Below are positions 11,671 to 22,942 of a DNA stretch of 64,000 nt, piece after piece. A program made the translations under genes and the position numbers. Location: positions 1,860,001 to 1,924,000 of the forward strand of contig WOAB01000728.1 in NCBI GenBank assembly GCA_027886185.1. Reading direction: 5' to 3'. Origin of the DNA: Rheum nobile. Taxonomy: Eukaryota > Streptophyta > Magnoliopsida > Caryophyllales > Polygonaceae. The stretch's first letter is position 1; each line of letters opens with the position of its first letter. The notes beneath the pieces are model-generated. The model saw only the letters and a list, made by a program, of their open reading frames with translations, was not told where the DNA came from and did not search any database.

Positions 11671-12152
11671 GGAACGCTAGTCCAAATAAGGATTAGTCGT
11701 TTCTTAATAACTTAATGCTCGTAGGAACGCTAATCCAAGTAAGGATTTGTCGTTTCTTTAAATCATAATATAATCCTCGGATTAATTCCGAATAATTTAA
11801 GGGTCATGACCTATGCTTCTTATCCACCGTTAAGGATTTGAAGTGTTTAAGCGCCTTGCAAGCGCCATTGGATGAGCATAATTGCAGTCCTGTGTATTAA
11901 GCACTTAGCTAGTGCAATTGGGGTGGACGTAACTGTCACCCTGTAAATTAAAGTGTAAGCACTGTGGCAGTGCAATCAGGGTGAACGTAAGGTCACCCAG
12001 TGTAATAATAACTTCCGTGTTCTCGGAATAATATTAAAAGCCTCAACAGTAGTGTGTGTGTGTTGTAATTTAATAAGATAAGTGCAGTTAAGCACATAAT
12101 TAATAAGTGTAAGCACTGTAATAGTGCAATCAGGGTGAACGTAAGGTCACCC
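11671..12152 (+). repeat. Train of short stem-loops in LTR A
   Basis: A GGAACGCTA-TCC hairpin module occurs at 11671 and 11725, followed by TCGTTTCTT each time. A compound module occurs three times, at about 11901-11941, 11959-11998 and 12113-12152. It is a GCACT...AGTGC hairpin followed by one shaped like GGGTGAACGTAAGGTCACCC. The third copy is part of a direct repeat of about 154 bp. The 3' LTR keeps the same set. Confidence 0.8.
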
Positions 12153-13118
12153 GGTGTAATAATAACGCCGTTGTTACTCGGCATAATAATGTTAAGTCCC
12201 GCGTGTGTGTTTTAATTTGGGTTGACGTAATGGTCGCCTTAAGATTTAAGCCTTGTTGTCGCCCTTAATAACATTAACGTGTTTCAGTAATGTGTGTTTT
12301 GTAATTAAATAAGATATGTGCCCGAGTGTACATGATTAATAAACCTTTGGCGAGTAGTGCAGCTAAGTTATAGTGCATCTAGGAAAACTCGTCTCGACTT
12401 TGATCATAGTACGTTCTCTTTCCAATATGGATTCACTGTAGGCGATGAGGTTGGTTGTGAACTGAAGCATCTCAGTCAACTTTTAAATCATTGGTGTGTG
12501 TAACTTTAATGTCCCCTAGCAGTTGTCATAATTTCCTATAAGGCTCATTTCAGGTTGGAGTCTTCTCTTCAGTGCATATCTTAATTGTTAAATCATTCCG
12601 TGAAAGTGCCGGGTTATATATCGTTCCTTCGGTTATTATTCGAGGAATAATGATAGTAAACGGTCACGATCACTCGAACCACTTTGCTTTGTGCCCTTTC
12701 TAGTCTATTCAGTAGACTAACCCGCTGTATTTTTGTTATCTACATCGTCATGGTTGGTGCCGTCCGTCCGTTTCGGCACATCAGGAGTTGATTCCCGGAG
12801 TTTAAGTAACCTATTGAAGGATAAGAAGCTTGCAGACGAAGATTTAAAAGTCAGTGTTTTAAGCTGTTAAGTGTTTTAAGATTGTTAAAGTGTTACTTCA
12901 ATGTATCTTCATAATTTAGCCATGTTATAAGTTCGATCTTTAAAGTCTTCCGCTGTGTAATTTAAAGTCTTCGGTTGTTTAATCTTTCCATTATTATGTA
13001 ATTATGTTATGTATTTAAGCTTAACTGTTCTGGAAAAGCCTGGGGTGACTTTGGACGGTAAAGTCAGAGGTCACTGGCATGTAATATCTCCGGTAAAAAA
13101 TTGGGGGTGTTACAGTTA

Positions 13119-13130
13119 TGTTATCAGAGC
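13119..13130 (+). other. Primer-binding site of element A
   Basis: TGTTATCAGAGC, four bases after the 5' LTR. It differs by one base from TGGTATCAGAGC, the usual complement to the initiator Met-tRNA 3' end. Confidence 0.8.
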
Positions 13131-13477
13131 AATGGTTTTAAAATTCTTGGCCTATTGTTAGGTTTGAGAATTTTCGAAAGTTTATTTTGAAACTGTTTTC
13201 GAACCTATTCTATATTAAAATGGAATTTTGAGAATTTCAATGTTAAGAGTTGTAAGTAACTCGGTGATTTAATTTAAGTGATTTAGCGTTTCGAAGTTCG
13301 AAAGCTATTTATAATTGGTTTATAAAAGTGTTGTGTTATAAGCGATTAACTTAAAGTTTAAAGGGTTGAAGTTTGAAAGTGAGATTGTTAATAAGTGGTT
13401 TTAAACTTCTGCAAGCTTCAAGTGTTACTTATTCCTTAGATCCATTCTTAGGAATATTGTCTATTCTCGGGATTAAT
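13131..13477 (+). other. Leader of element A, left of the nested array
   Basis: Non-coding leader that continues at 30495 after the array. Element B has the same leader uninterrupted (about 45180-45290), which fixes the insertion point at TTAAT (13473-13477). Confidence 0.8.
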
Positions 13478-14448
13478 TGTAACACCCCGGGCCAGAGGTG
13501 CTACAATGCCATAGCCCCGAAGGACTATAAGGCGGGTTTTAAAAGAAAAACAATCCAAAACACTTACAATACATAAAAATCATCAAGATAAAAATCCCCG
13601 CTCAAGGTTTAAACAATGCTTAAACCAGTCATCCAGTTTAAATGCATCAATTTATATCCAAAACAACGGAAGCGAAAACAACATTGTCAACTCTGATGCA
13701 AAACTAAATCTTTCACTGTGAAGACACATCTGTGATCCAGAACCCGCTTGTTGCTGCAAACCTGCAAAGCTTGATTGACTGGGGGACCCGATACCCCAGC
13801 CAACCGCGGCACAAAACCGAAGTTGGTCAGTCTCGCGAAAGACTGGCAAAACTCCTCAAGCCAAAACAGTTTAAAAATACATGTATATATATATATATCC
13901 AAACAACTCATCTCAAATGACAACACTCACACAATATATATATACATATATATATAATATCATAATTATATCATATCATATCAACCAATCAATATTTAAT
14001 CACACGTCAAACATATACACACTATCACATCACCATTCATTTCTCATCCTTATTCAATCCAACCTCAACCTCATCACAAGTATAAACGAATCAAACAATC
14101 CAATCCAACTTCTCTCTATTTCTAATACCTCAATCAACACAACTAACCTTGACTAGTTACAATCGACAACTATAACATACGAAATTTCACAACCACAACC
14201 AAAGGTCAACAATGGCCCACAACCGCAACTAATACCATTCAACATCCAAATCAAACCAAAACCAAGCACACAGTCAAAATTCACCAACACAACCGCTTAG
14301 TCAAGAGCACAACCAATATCGTCACAGAACCACTTAATCAGGTACGCAACCAATATTTAACAGATAATCAACCAATTATAATGAATAGCATAACTCAACA
14401 CACAACAATCAACCCAATAGCATGACTTAACATTTCGAATACACAAAC

Positions 14449-14673
14449 AACAGTCAATCACACACAATTGCCAACACACAACTGTCAACGCGCACATAAC
14501 AGTCAATCACACACAATTGCCAACACACAACTGTCAACGCACACATAACAGTCAATCACTCACAATTGCCAACACACAACTGTCAACGCACACATAACAG
14601 TCAATCACACACAATTTCCAACACACAACTGTCAACGCACACATAACAGTCAATCACATACAATTACCAAACT
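14449..14673. repeat. 49-bp minisatellite inside the array LTR
   Basis: Four full copies plus a partial one of a unit starting AACAGTCAATCACACACAAT. The same block recurs in the other LTRs near 19179, 23913 and 28648. Confidence 0.88.
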
Positions 14674-14696
14674 AACGGGTGAGACATCACCCCGAT

Positions 14697-14915
14697 CTAT
14701 CCCATGTTGGCCCGCACTACTAAAGTGGGAAGACAACCACGGAGGACCTGGACCAGCCACCCTTTCCGGTGCCGCCCAGTCCCAACCTATCCCGTGTTGG
14801 CCCGCACCCTTAAAGTGGGAAGACAATCATGGAGGACCTGGACCAGCCACCCCTCCAGGTGCCGCCCAGTTCCAACCTATCCCGTGTTGGCCCGCACCCT
14901 TAAAGTGGGAAACCA
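14697..14915. repeat. 90-bp tandem repeat inside the array LTR
   Basis: Starts at 14697, 14787 and 14877, giving 2.4 copies. Each has CTATCCC-TGTTGGCCCGCAC followed by AAAGTGGGAA. The block is present in all four LTRs (about 19427, 24162 and 28896). Confidence 0.88.
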
Positions 14916-16291
14916 ACGCTCACAATTAGTTACTATCAACTATCACACCAACATCCAATCAAACACAACACAAGGCAACCAACCAACACATTCAACCATA
15001 TCAACACGAAACCAATAGTCCAGCACATAACCAATATCTGCCAACAATCAAGCAAACAACCGATATTCCACACAAAACAGTAACCAAACACATACCAATA
15101 TCTATCAACAATCAAGCAAACAATCAATGCCCAGCACAAGACCAATAACAAAACACTTAACTGATATCCGACGCACGGCCAATAATTATGCACACAATCA
15201 ACCCTTTCAATTAACAAAACTAATATCCACACATTTAACCCTATCAAGTAACAACCCAATATACACTCATTCAACCATATATTTCTACCACTATTAATCC
15301 AGATAAACATACTAGATAAGGATAAAATCAACTTCTGAAAATAATTAGAACACGAAATAATTATACGAAAATACGAAAGGGTTAGCAAGATTTATCTTGC
15401 CTCAAGCTCGACACAACGATCTCAGAGATCTCCAACCAACTCGAACGAACCTGCGATATCAATCCGAACAAAAACCTTGGCGTTAATTCATACCAATCCA
15501 CAACTAGAAAACCCCCAAATCAAACCCTAGAATCATACCTAAATAATTAGGCCAAATCACATCCAAATTCAACCCCAAATTAATCAAGTAGTTGACGACT
15601 AATTCACCCAAATTGTCCACAGTCCAAATCTGACCAAACCCCTGCAAATCCAAACCAAATCCGTTCAAGTTCAAATCTATAAATAATTTCCTTCAATTCC
15701 TGAACCAAATCTGCCCAAAACATTGATCAAACAACAAGTACTAATTAAACCCCCAAAATTTCAGATTTTGATCGTCCAAATAAACCATGCAACAACACAC
15801 TGCGGTACCTCGTCGTCCACCAAGTTGTCGTCGCCGGAACTGGGGCCTCTCGTCGCCGACGATTGCAACGAGCAACAGCTGCAGCACAACAACAGCACAT
15901 CAGCCACGCAACAACAGTAGCCACGAGCTGAGCACAGCAACATGCAGTAACAGCGGACAAAATGCAGTCACGAACAGGGAAGGAGAAGGCCGAGCACTCG
16001 CCGGAGGGGACGACCAAGCTGGTGGCTTGCCGGAGGAAGAAAGAAGAAGCGGTTGGGCAGCTGAGTTAGACTCGTCGGAGGAGGAGGTCTCTTCGGGGTG
16101 CTCAATGAAGAAGAAGACAAAGCTCCTTTATCCACTCCATGAGCAGCTGTTCCCCATCATGCCCCGCTGGCCCAACGAAGACCACAAGTCCCTTTCCAGA
16201 TTTTCCCTAATTCCCAAATTCTGATTTTTTTTAAAGTCTCCAAAAAATTTATTTACCAATTTGCTATATTTATAACCTTTGGGGTATTTCA

Positions 16292-18211
16292 TTCTCCCTC
16301 CCTTATAAGAGTTTCGTCCTCGAAACTAAGATCAAAACAGGTTCGGATATCTGTCTCGCATGACTGACCCAGAATGTACAGCTCTTGCCGAAGAATGACC
16401 TTCCTTGAGAATCCATTCTCTAATCTCTTCATCAGCTGGCACACATAACCGATCTGAAATCACAATGCTCCATCTTCCTGAATAAAAATCTGAACACTCT
16501 TCCCTGAGCAATCTCATTGATATCTTACTCAACATCCCATCACATTCAGCTGCGTCCGCTCTTTCCTAAACCAATTTTACTTTCACCTTTCACCAACTGA
16601 GAGTCGACTTCTTACTCAAAGCATCAACTACCTCATTAGCCTTTTCTGGATGATAAACAATATCTACATCACAATCCTTAATCAATTCTAGCAACCACCT
16701 GTATCTCATGTTCAACTCTCTCTTATACAATTTGAACTGACAAAAAGCATATGCAATGACCTTCCCATTCTGCATTAAAACACAACCCATACATTGCTTA
16801 AACATGTCACTATAGATGACAACCTTTTTGTTTCCCGCGATAAAACCAACACTGACGCATTAGTTAAACACTTCCTGAGTTCTTCAAAACTTTCTCCTGA
16901 CATCTCCTGTCCCATTCAAAATTCTCAGTCATACACAACCTTAGAAAATTCATCCACAATCGCCTGCAGTAATTCGTCAGTGTGAGAAAACTCTCAATTT
17001 CCTTAACATTCTAAGGTTGTTCTCGTACTCTTTCTTACTCCAAAATATACTAAAATATCATCAATAAAAATCACCACAATAATCCAAATACCTTCAAAAT
17101 AAAAACATCAGTTCCTTAAACCCTTGAAATCTGCGGAAGCATTAGTCAACCCAAAAGACATCACAACCAATTCATAGCGACCATACCTTATTCTGAAGGC
17201 AGTCCTGTGAATATCCTCATTTCAAATCCTAAGCTGAGAATACCCTGATCTCAAGTCAATCTTTGAAAATACTGTCACTCTTTGCAATTGATCCAACATG
17301 TTATTAGTACGAAAAGCGGGTACTTATACTTGACTACCACCTGATTCAATTCCTTGTAATCCGTACAAAGTCGAAAGGAATATCCTTCTTTTTAACCAGC
17401 AATACAGACGCACCCCAAAGAGAAGCACTTGACCTAATAAAGCCTAACTGCATAAGTTTCTCTATCTGCTCCTTCAATCTCAGCATACACACATAACCGG
17501 CACAACCTTGCCTTAACAATTTTGCTGCTATTATAGCACTAACAATTCTTCCAAAACCTCCAAGATCATGACCTTTAAACACATGCACAAATCCCCAATT
17601 TGCTGTTACATTAACTATCTTCTTCTTGTAGTTACAGGCACATTCCGTCCCTCAACTCAGCCGAATACATAGTCGTGAGATCCCACTTTTTCAGATGCAA
17701 TCTGAATCCTCTGTTTCTTACTGCCTTCCACATCAACAATCTGATCAAAATCATCTATAACAGTCCCCCTGCTCAATCGCTTATCAACATACTACTCAAA
17801 AGTCGTACTGCGATGCCTTACTATTAAGGTTTCATATATGAATACAATCATCTCTGAAAGTGCTTAATCTGTGTCTCTCATCCTCAACAACAGTAGTATA
17901 CAACACTTCATACCGAATCATCAGCTATCAGACTACCTCATATACCGCTTGACAATAAGCCCGACGACTTCATCCTCTATCATACTCATACCTTTTAAAT
18001 CTCTAGCACGTCCCACTTACCAGGGAACACACCATTAAAATTATTCAACAACACTAAACATCACATATAAAATATAACAAATACAAACTTACCTATAAGT
18101 AGCAACAAGGGTCTCTGATCACACGATTGCTTCACAGTTTTTGCGAGTGGTCTCATCCACATTAAAACTTTTGAAAACCATTTTAGAACGTAAATGCTCT
18201 GATACCACTTC
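16292..18211 (-). pseudogene. Array internal region 1: deleted Gypsy pol (RT, RNase H, integrase zinc finger)
   Basis: Read on the minus strand from right to left. The primer-binding site is at 18196-18207. An RT fragment lies around 17588-17100 with LKEQIEKLMQLGFIRSS, WGASVLLVKKKD, SKIDLRSGYSQLRI and a FIDD catalytic motif. Then comes RNase H with GKVIAYAFCQFKLYK joined directly to RELNMRYRWLLELIKD and YHPEKANEVVDALSKK (16590-16805), so roughly 50 residues are missing at that join. An integrase zinc-finger start, DRLCVPADEEIREWILKEGHSS, lies at 16332-16535. Gag, protease and the integrase core are absent. A short indel near 17385 distinguishes this unit from units 2 and 3. It cannot encode a working polyprotein. 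Confidence 0.88.
18196..18207 (-). other. Primer-binding site, array unit 1
   Basis: TGGTATCAGAGC on the minus strand, four bases from LTR 2; complementary to the initiator Met-tRNA 3' end. Confidence 0.88.
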
Positions 18212-21021
18212 TGTAACACCCCGGGCCAGAGGTGCTACAATGCCATAGCCCCGAAGGACTATAAGGCGGGTTTTAAAAGAAAAACAATCCAAAACACTTA
18301 CAATACATAAAAATCATCAAGATAAAAATCCCCGCTCAAGGTTTAAACAATGCTTAAACCTGTCATCCAGTTTAAATGCATCAATTTATATCCAAAACAA
18401 CGGAAGCGAAAACAACATTGTCAACTCTGATGCAAAACTAAATCTTTCACTGTGAAGACACATCTGTGATCCAAAACCCGCTTGTTGCTGCAAACCTGCA
18501 AAGCTTGATTGACTGGGGGACCCGATACCCCAGCCAACCGCGGCACAAAACCGAAGTTGGTCAGTCTCGCGAAAGACTGGCAAAACTCCTCAAGCCAAAA
18601 CAGTTTAAAAATACATGTATATATATATATCCAAACAACTCATCTCAAATGACAACACTCACACAATATATATATACATATATATAATATCATAATTATA
18701 TCATATCATATCAACCAATCAATATTTAATCACACGTCAAACATATACACACTATCACATCACCATTCATTTCTCATCCTTATTCAATCCAACCTCAACC
18801 TCATCACAACTATAAACGAATCAAACAATCCAATCCAACTTCTCTCTATTTCTAATACCTCAATCAACACAACTAACCTTGACTAGTTACAATCGACAAC
18901 TATAACATACGAAATTTCACAACCACAACCAAAGGTCAACAATGGCCCACAACCGCAACTAATACCATTCAACATCCAAATCAAACCAAAACCAAGCACA
19001 CAGTCAAAATTCACCAACACAACCGCTTAGTCAAGCGCACAACCAATATCGTCACAGAACCACTTAATCAGGTACGCAACCAATATTTAACAGATAATCA
19101 ACCAATTATAATGAATAGCATAACTCAACACACAACAATCAACCCAATAGCATGACTTAACATTTCGAATACACAAACAACAGTCAATCACACACAATTG
19201 CCAACACACAACTGTCAACGCGCACATAACAGTCAATCATACACAATTGCCAACACACAACTGTCAACGCACACATAACAGTCAATCACACACAATTGCC
19301 AACACACAACTGTCAACACACACATAACAGTCAATCACACACAATTTCCAACACACAACTGTCAACGCACACATAACAGTCAATCACACACAATTACCAA
19401 ACTAACGGGTGAGACATCACCCCGATCTATCCCATGTTGGCCCGCACTACTAAAGTGGGAAGACAACCACGGAGGACCTGGACCAACCACCCTTTCCGGT
19501 GCCGCCCAGTCCCAACCTATCCCGTGTTGGCCCGCACCCTTAAAGTGGGAAGACAATCATGGAGGACCTGGACCAGCCACCCCTCCAGGTGCCGCCCAGT
19601 TCCAACCTATCCCGTGTTGGCCCGCACCCTTAAAGTGGGAAACCAACGTTCACAATTAGTTACTATCAACTATCACACCAACATCCAATCAAACACAACA
19701 CAAGGCAACCAACCAACACATTCAACCATATCAACACGAAACCAATAGTCCAGCACATAACCAATATCTGCCAACAATCAAGCAAACAACCGATATTCCA
19801 CACAAAACAGTAACCAAACACATACCAATATCTATCAACAATCAAGCAAACAATCAATGCCCAGCACAAGACCAATAACAAAACACTTAACTGATATCCG
19901 ACGCACGGCCAATAATTATGCACACAATCAACCCTTTCAATTAACAAAACTAATATCCACACATTTAACCCTATCAAGTAACAACCCAATATACACTCAT
20001 TCAACCATATATTTCTACCACTATTAATCCAGATAAACATACTAGATAAGGATAAAATCAACTTCTGAAAATAATTATAACACGAAATAATTATACGAAA
20101 ATACGAAAGGGTTAGCAAGATTTATCTTGCCTCAAGCTCGACACAACGATCTCAGAGATCTCCAACCAACTCGAACGAACCTGCGAAATCAATCCGAACA
20201 AAAACCTTGGCGTTAATTCATACCAATCCACAACTAGAAAACCCCCAAATCAAACCCTAGAATCATACCTAAATAATTAGGCCAAATCACATCCAAATTC
20301 AACCCCAAATTAATCAAGTAGTTGACGACTAATTCACCCAAATTGTCCACAGTCCAAATCTGACCAAACCCCTGCAAATCCAAACCAAATCCGTTCAAGT
20401 TCAAATCTATAAATAATTTCCTTCAATTCCTGAACCAAATCTGCCCAAAACTTTGATCAAACAACAAGTACTAATTAAACCCCCAAAATTTCAGATTTTG
20501 ATCGTCCAAATAAACCATGCAACAACACACTGCGGTACCTCGTCGTCCACCAAGTTGTCGTCGCCGGAACTGGGGCCTCTCGTCGCCGACGATTGCAACG
20601 AGCAACAGCTGCAGCACAACAACAGCACATCAGCCACGCAACAACAGTAGCCACGAGCTGAGCACAGCAACATGCAGTAACAGCGGACAAAATGCAGTCA
20701 CGAACAGGGAAGGAGAAGGCCGAGCACTCGCCGGAGGGGACAACCAAGCTGGTGGCTTGCCGGAGGAAGAAAGAAGAAGCGGTTGGGCAGCTGAGTTAGA
20801 CTCGTCGGAGGAGGAGGTCTCTGCGGGGTGCTCAATGAAGAAGAAGACAAAGCTCCTTTATCCCCTCCATGATCAGCTGTTCCCCATCATGCCCCGCTGG
20901 CCCAACGAAGACCACAAGTCCCTTTCCAGATTTTCCCTAATTCCCAAATTCTGATTTTTTTTAAAGTCTCCAAAAAATTTATTTACCAATTTGCCATATT
21001 TATAACCTTTGGGGTATTTCA
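18212..21021 (-). repeat. Array LTR 2 (2810 bp)
   Basis: Near-identical to LTR 1. It shares AACCATGCAACAAC (near 20514) with LTR 1 and CTCCATGATCAG (near 20866) with LTR 3, a mosaic of variants. Confidence 0.92.
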
Positions 21022-22942
21022 TTCTCCCTCCCTTATAAGAGTTTCGTCCTCGAAACTAAGATCAAAACAGGTTCGGATATCTGTCTCGCATGACTGACCC
21101 AGAATGTACAGGACTTGCCGAAGAATGACCTTCCTTGAGAATCGATTCTCTAATCTCTTCATCAGCTGGCACACATAACCGATCTGAAATCACAATGCTC
21201 CATCTTCCTGAATAAAAATCTGAACACTCTTCCCTGAGCAATCTCATTGATATCTTACTCAACATCCCATCACATTCAGCTGCGTCCGCTCTTTCCTAAA
21301 CCAATTTTACTTTCACCTTTCACCAACTGAGAGTCGACTTCTTACTCAAAGCATCAACTACCTCATTAGCCTTTTCTGGATGATAAACAATATCTACATC
21401 ACAATCCTTAATCAATTCTAGCAACCACCTGTATCTCATGTTCAACTCTCTCTTATACAATTTGAACTGACAAAAATCATATGCAATGACCTTCCCATTC
21501 TGCATTAAAACACAACCCATACATTGCTTAAACATGTCACTATAGATGACAACCTTTTTGTTTCCCGCGATAAAACCAACACTGACGCATTAGTTAAACA
21601 CTTCCTGAGTTCTTCGAAACTTTCTCCAGACATCTCCTGTCCCATTCAAAATTCTCAGTCATACACAACCTTAGAAAATTCATCCACAATCGCCTGCAGT
21701 AATCCGTCAGTCTGAGAAAACTCTCAATTTCCTTAACATTCTAAGGTTGTTCTCGTACTCTTTCTTACTCCAAAATATACTAAAATATCATCAATAAAAA
21801 TCACCACAATAATCCAAATACCTTCAAAATAAAAACATCAGTTCCTTAAACCCTTGAAATCTGCGGAAGCATTAGTCAACCCAAAAGACATCACAACCAA
21901 TTCATAGCGATCATACCTTATTCTGAAGGCAGTCCTGTGAATATCCTCATTTCAAATCCTAAGCTGAGAATACCCTGATCTCAAGTCAATCTTTGAAAAT
22001 ACTGTCACTCTTTACAATTGATCCAACATGTTATTAGTACGAAAAGCGGGTACTTATACTTGACTACCACCTGATTCAATTCCTTGTAATCCGTACAAAG
22101 TCGAAAGGAATCATCCTTCTTTTTAACCAGCAATACAGACGCACCCCAAAGAGAAGCACTTGACCTAATAAAGCCTAACTGCATAAGTTTCTCTATCTGC
22201 TCCTTCAATCTCAGCATACACACATAACCGGCACAACCTTGCCTTAACAATTTTGCTGCTATTATAGCACTAACAATTCTTCCAAAACCTCCAAGATCAT
22301 GACCTTTAAACACATGCACAAATCCCCAATTTGCTGTTACAGTAACTATCTTCTTCCTGTAGTTACAGGCACATTCCGTCCCTCAACTCAGCCGAACACA
22401 TAGTCGTGAGATCCCACTTTTTCAGATGCAATCTGAATCCTCTGTTTCTTACTGCCTTCCACATCAACAATCTGATCAAAATCATCTATAACAGTCCCCC
22501 TGCTCAATCGCTTATCAACATACTACTCAAAAGTCGTACTGCGATGCCTTACTATTAAGGTTTCATATATGAATACAATCATCTCTGAAAGTGCTTAATC
22601 TGTGTCTCTCATCCTCAACAACAGTAGTATACAACACTTCATACCGAATCATCAGCTATCAGACTACCTCATATACCGCTTGACAATAAGCCCGACGACT
22701 TCATCCTCTATCATACTCATACCTTTTAAATCTCTAGCACGTCCCACTTACCAGGGAACGCACCATTAAAATTATTCAACAACACTAAACATCACATATA
22801 AAATATAACAAATACAAACTTACCTATACGTAGCAACAAGGGTCTCTGATCACACGATTGCTTCACAGTTTTTACGAGTGGTCTCATCCACATTAAAACT
22901 TTTGAAAACCATTTTAGAACGTAAATGCTCTGATACCACTTC
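21022..22942 (-). pseudogene. Array internal region 2: deleted Gypsy pol
   Basis: Same domains and deletions as internal region 1: integrase zinc finger 21062-21265, RNase H 21320-21535, RT fragment 22005-22319. Primer-binding site at 22927-22938. It shares several bases with region 3 against region 1 (for example TTTACAATTG near 22012 and GTTACAGTAAC near 22337), so units 2 and 3 look like the more recent duplicates. Confidence 0.88.

Larger units (their letters stand above)
10383..13114 (+). repeat. 5' LTR of element A
   Basis: A 2.73-kb LTR. Its first about 850 bases include a GC-rich island (10620-11220) with repeated GGCGCCCGCCG motifs. Then comes an AT-rich part (11640-12250) with several short inverted repeats, and a GGGGTGTTACA end. 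Small ORFs in the GC island are Gly-Ala-Arg-rich because of the repeat and are not called genes. Confidence 0.92.
13478..16291 (-). repeat. Array LTR 1 (2814 bp)
   Basis: Holds two internal tandem repeats: a 49-bp unit (14449-14673) and a 90-bp unit (14697-14915). In minus orientation it is the 3' LTR of the leftmost unit. It carries private bases such as CTGCGATATCAATCC near 15450. Antisense ORFs of 150 and 90 codons recur in the LTR copies but have no known domain. Confidence 0.92.

Noticed and set aside
14449..14673. Regular 49-bp repeat that could be mistaken for a CRISPR array
   Set aside because: Units are contiguous with no unique spacers, and it lies inside a plant LTR. It is a minisatellite.
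14936..15388. 150-codon antisense ORF repeated in all four array LTRs
   Set aside because: Leu/Cys/Ile-rich translation of CA-rich LTR sequence. No domain is seen, and conservation is explained by recent LTR duplication.
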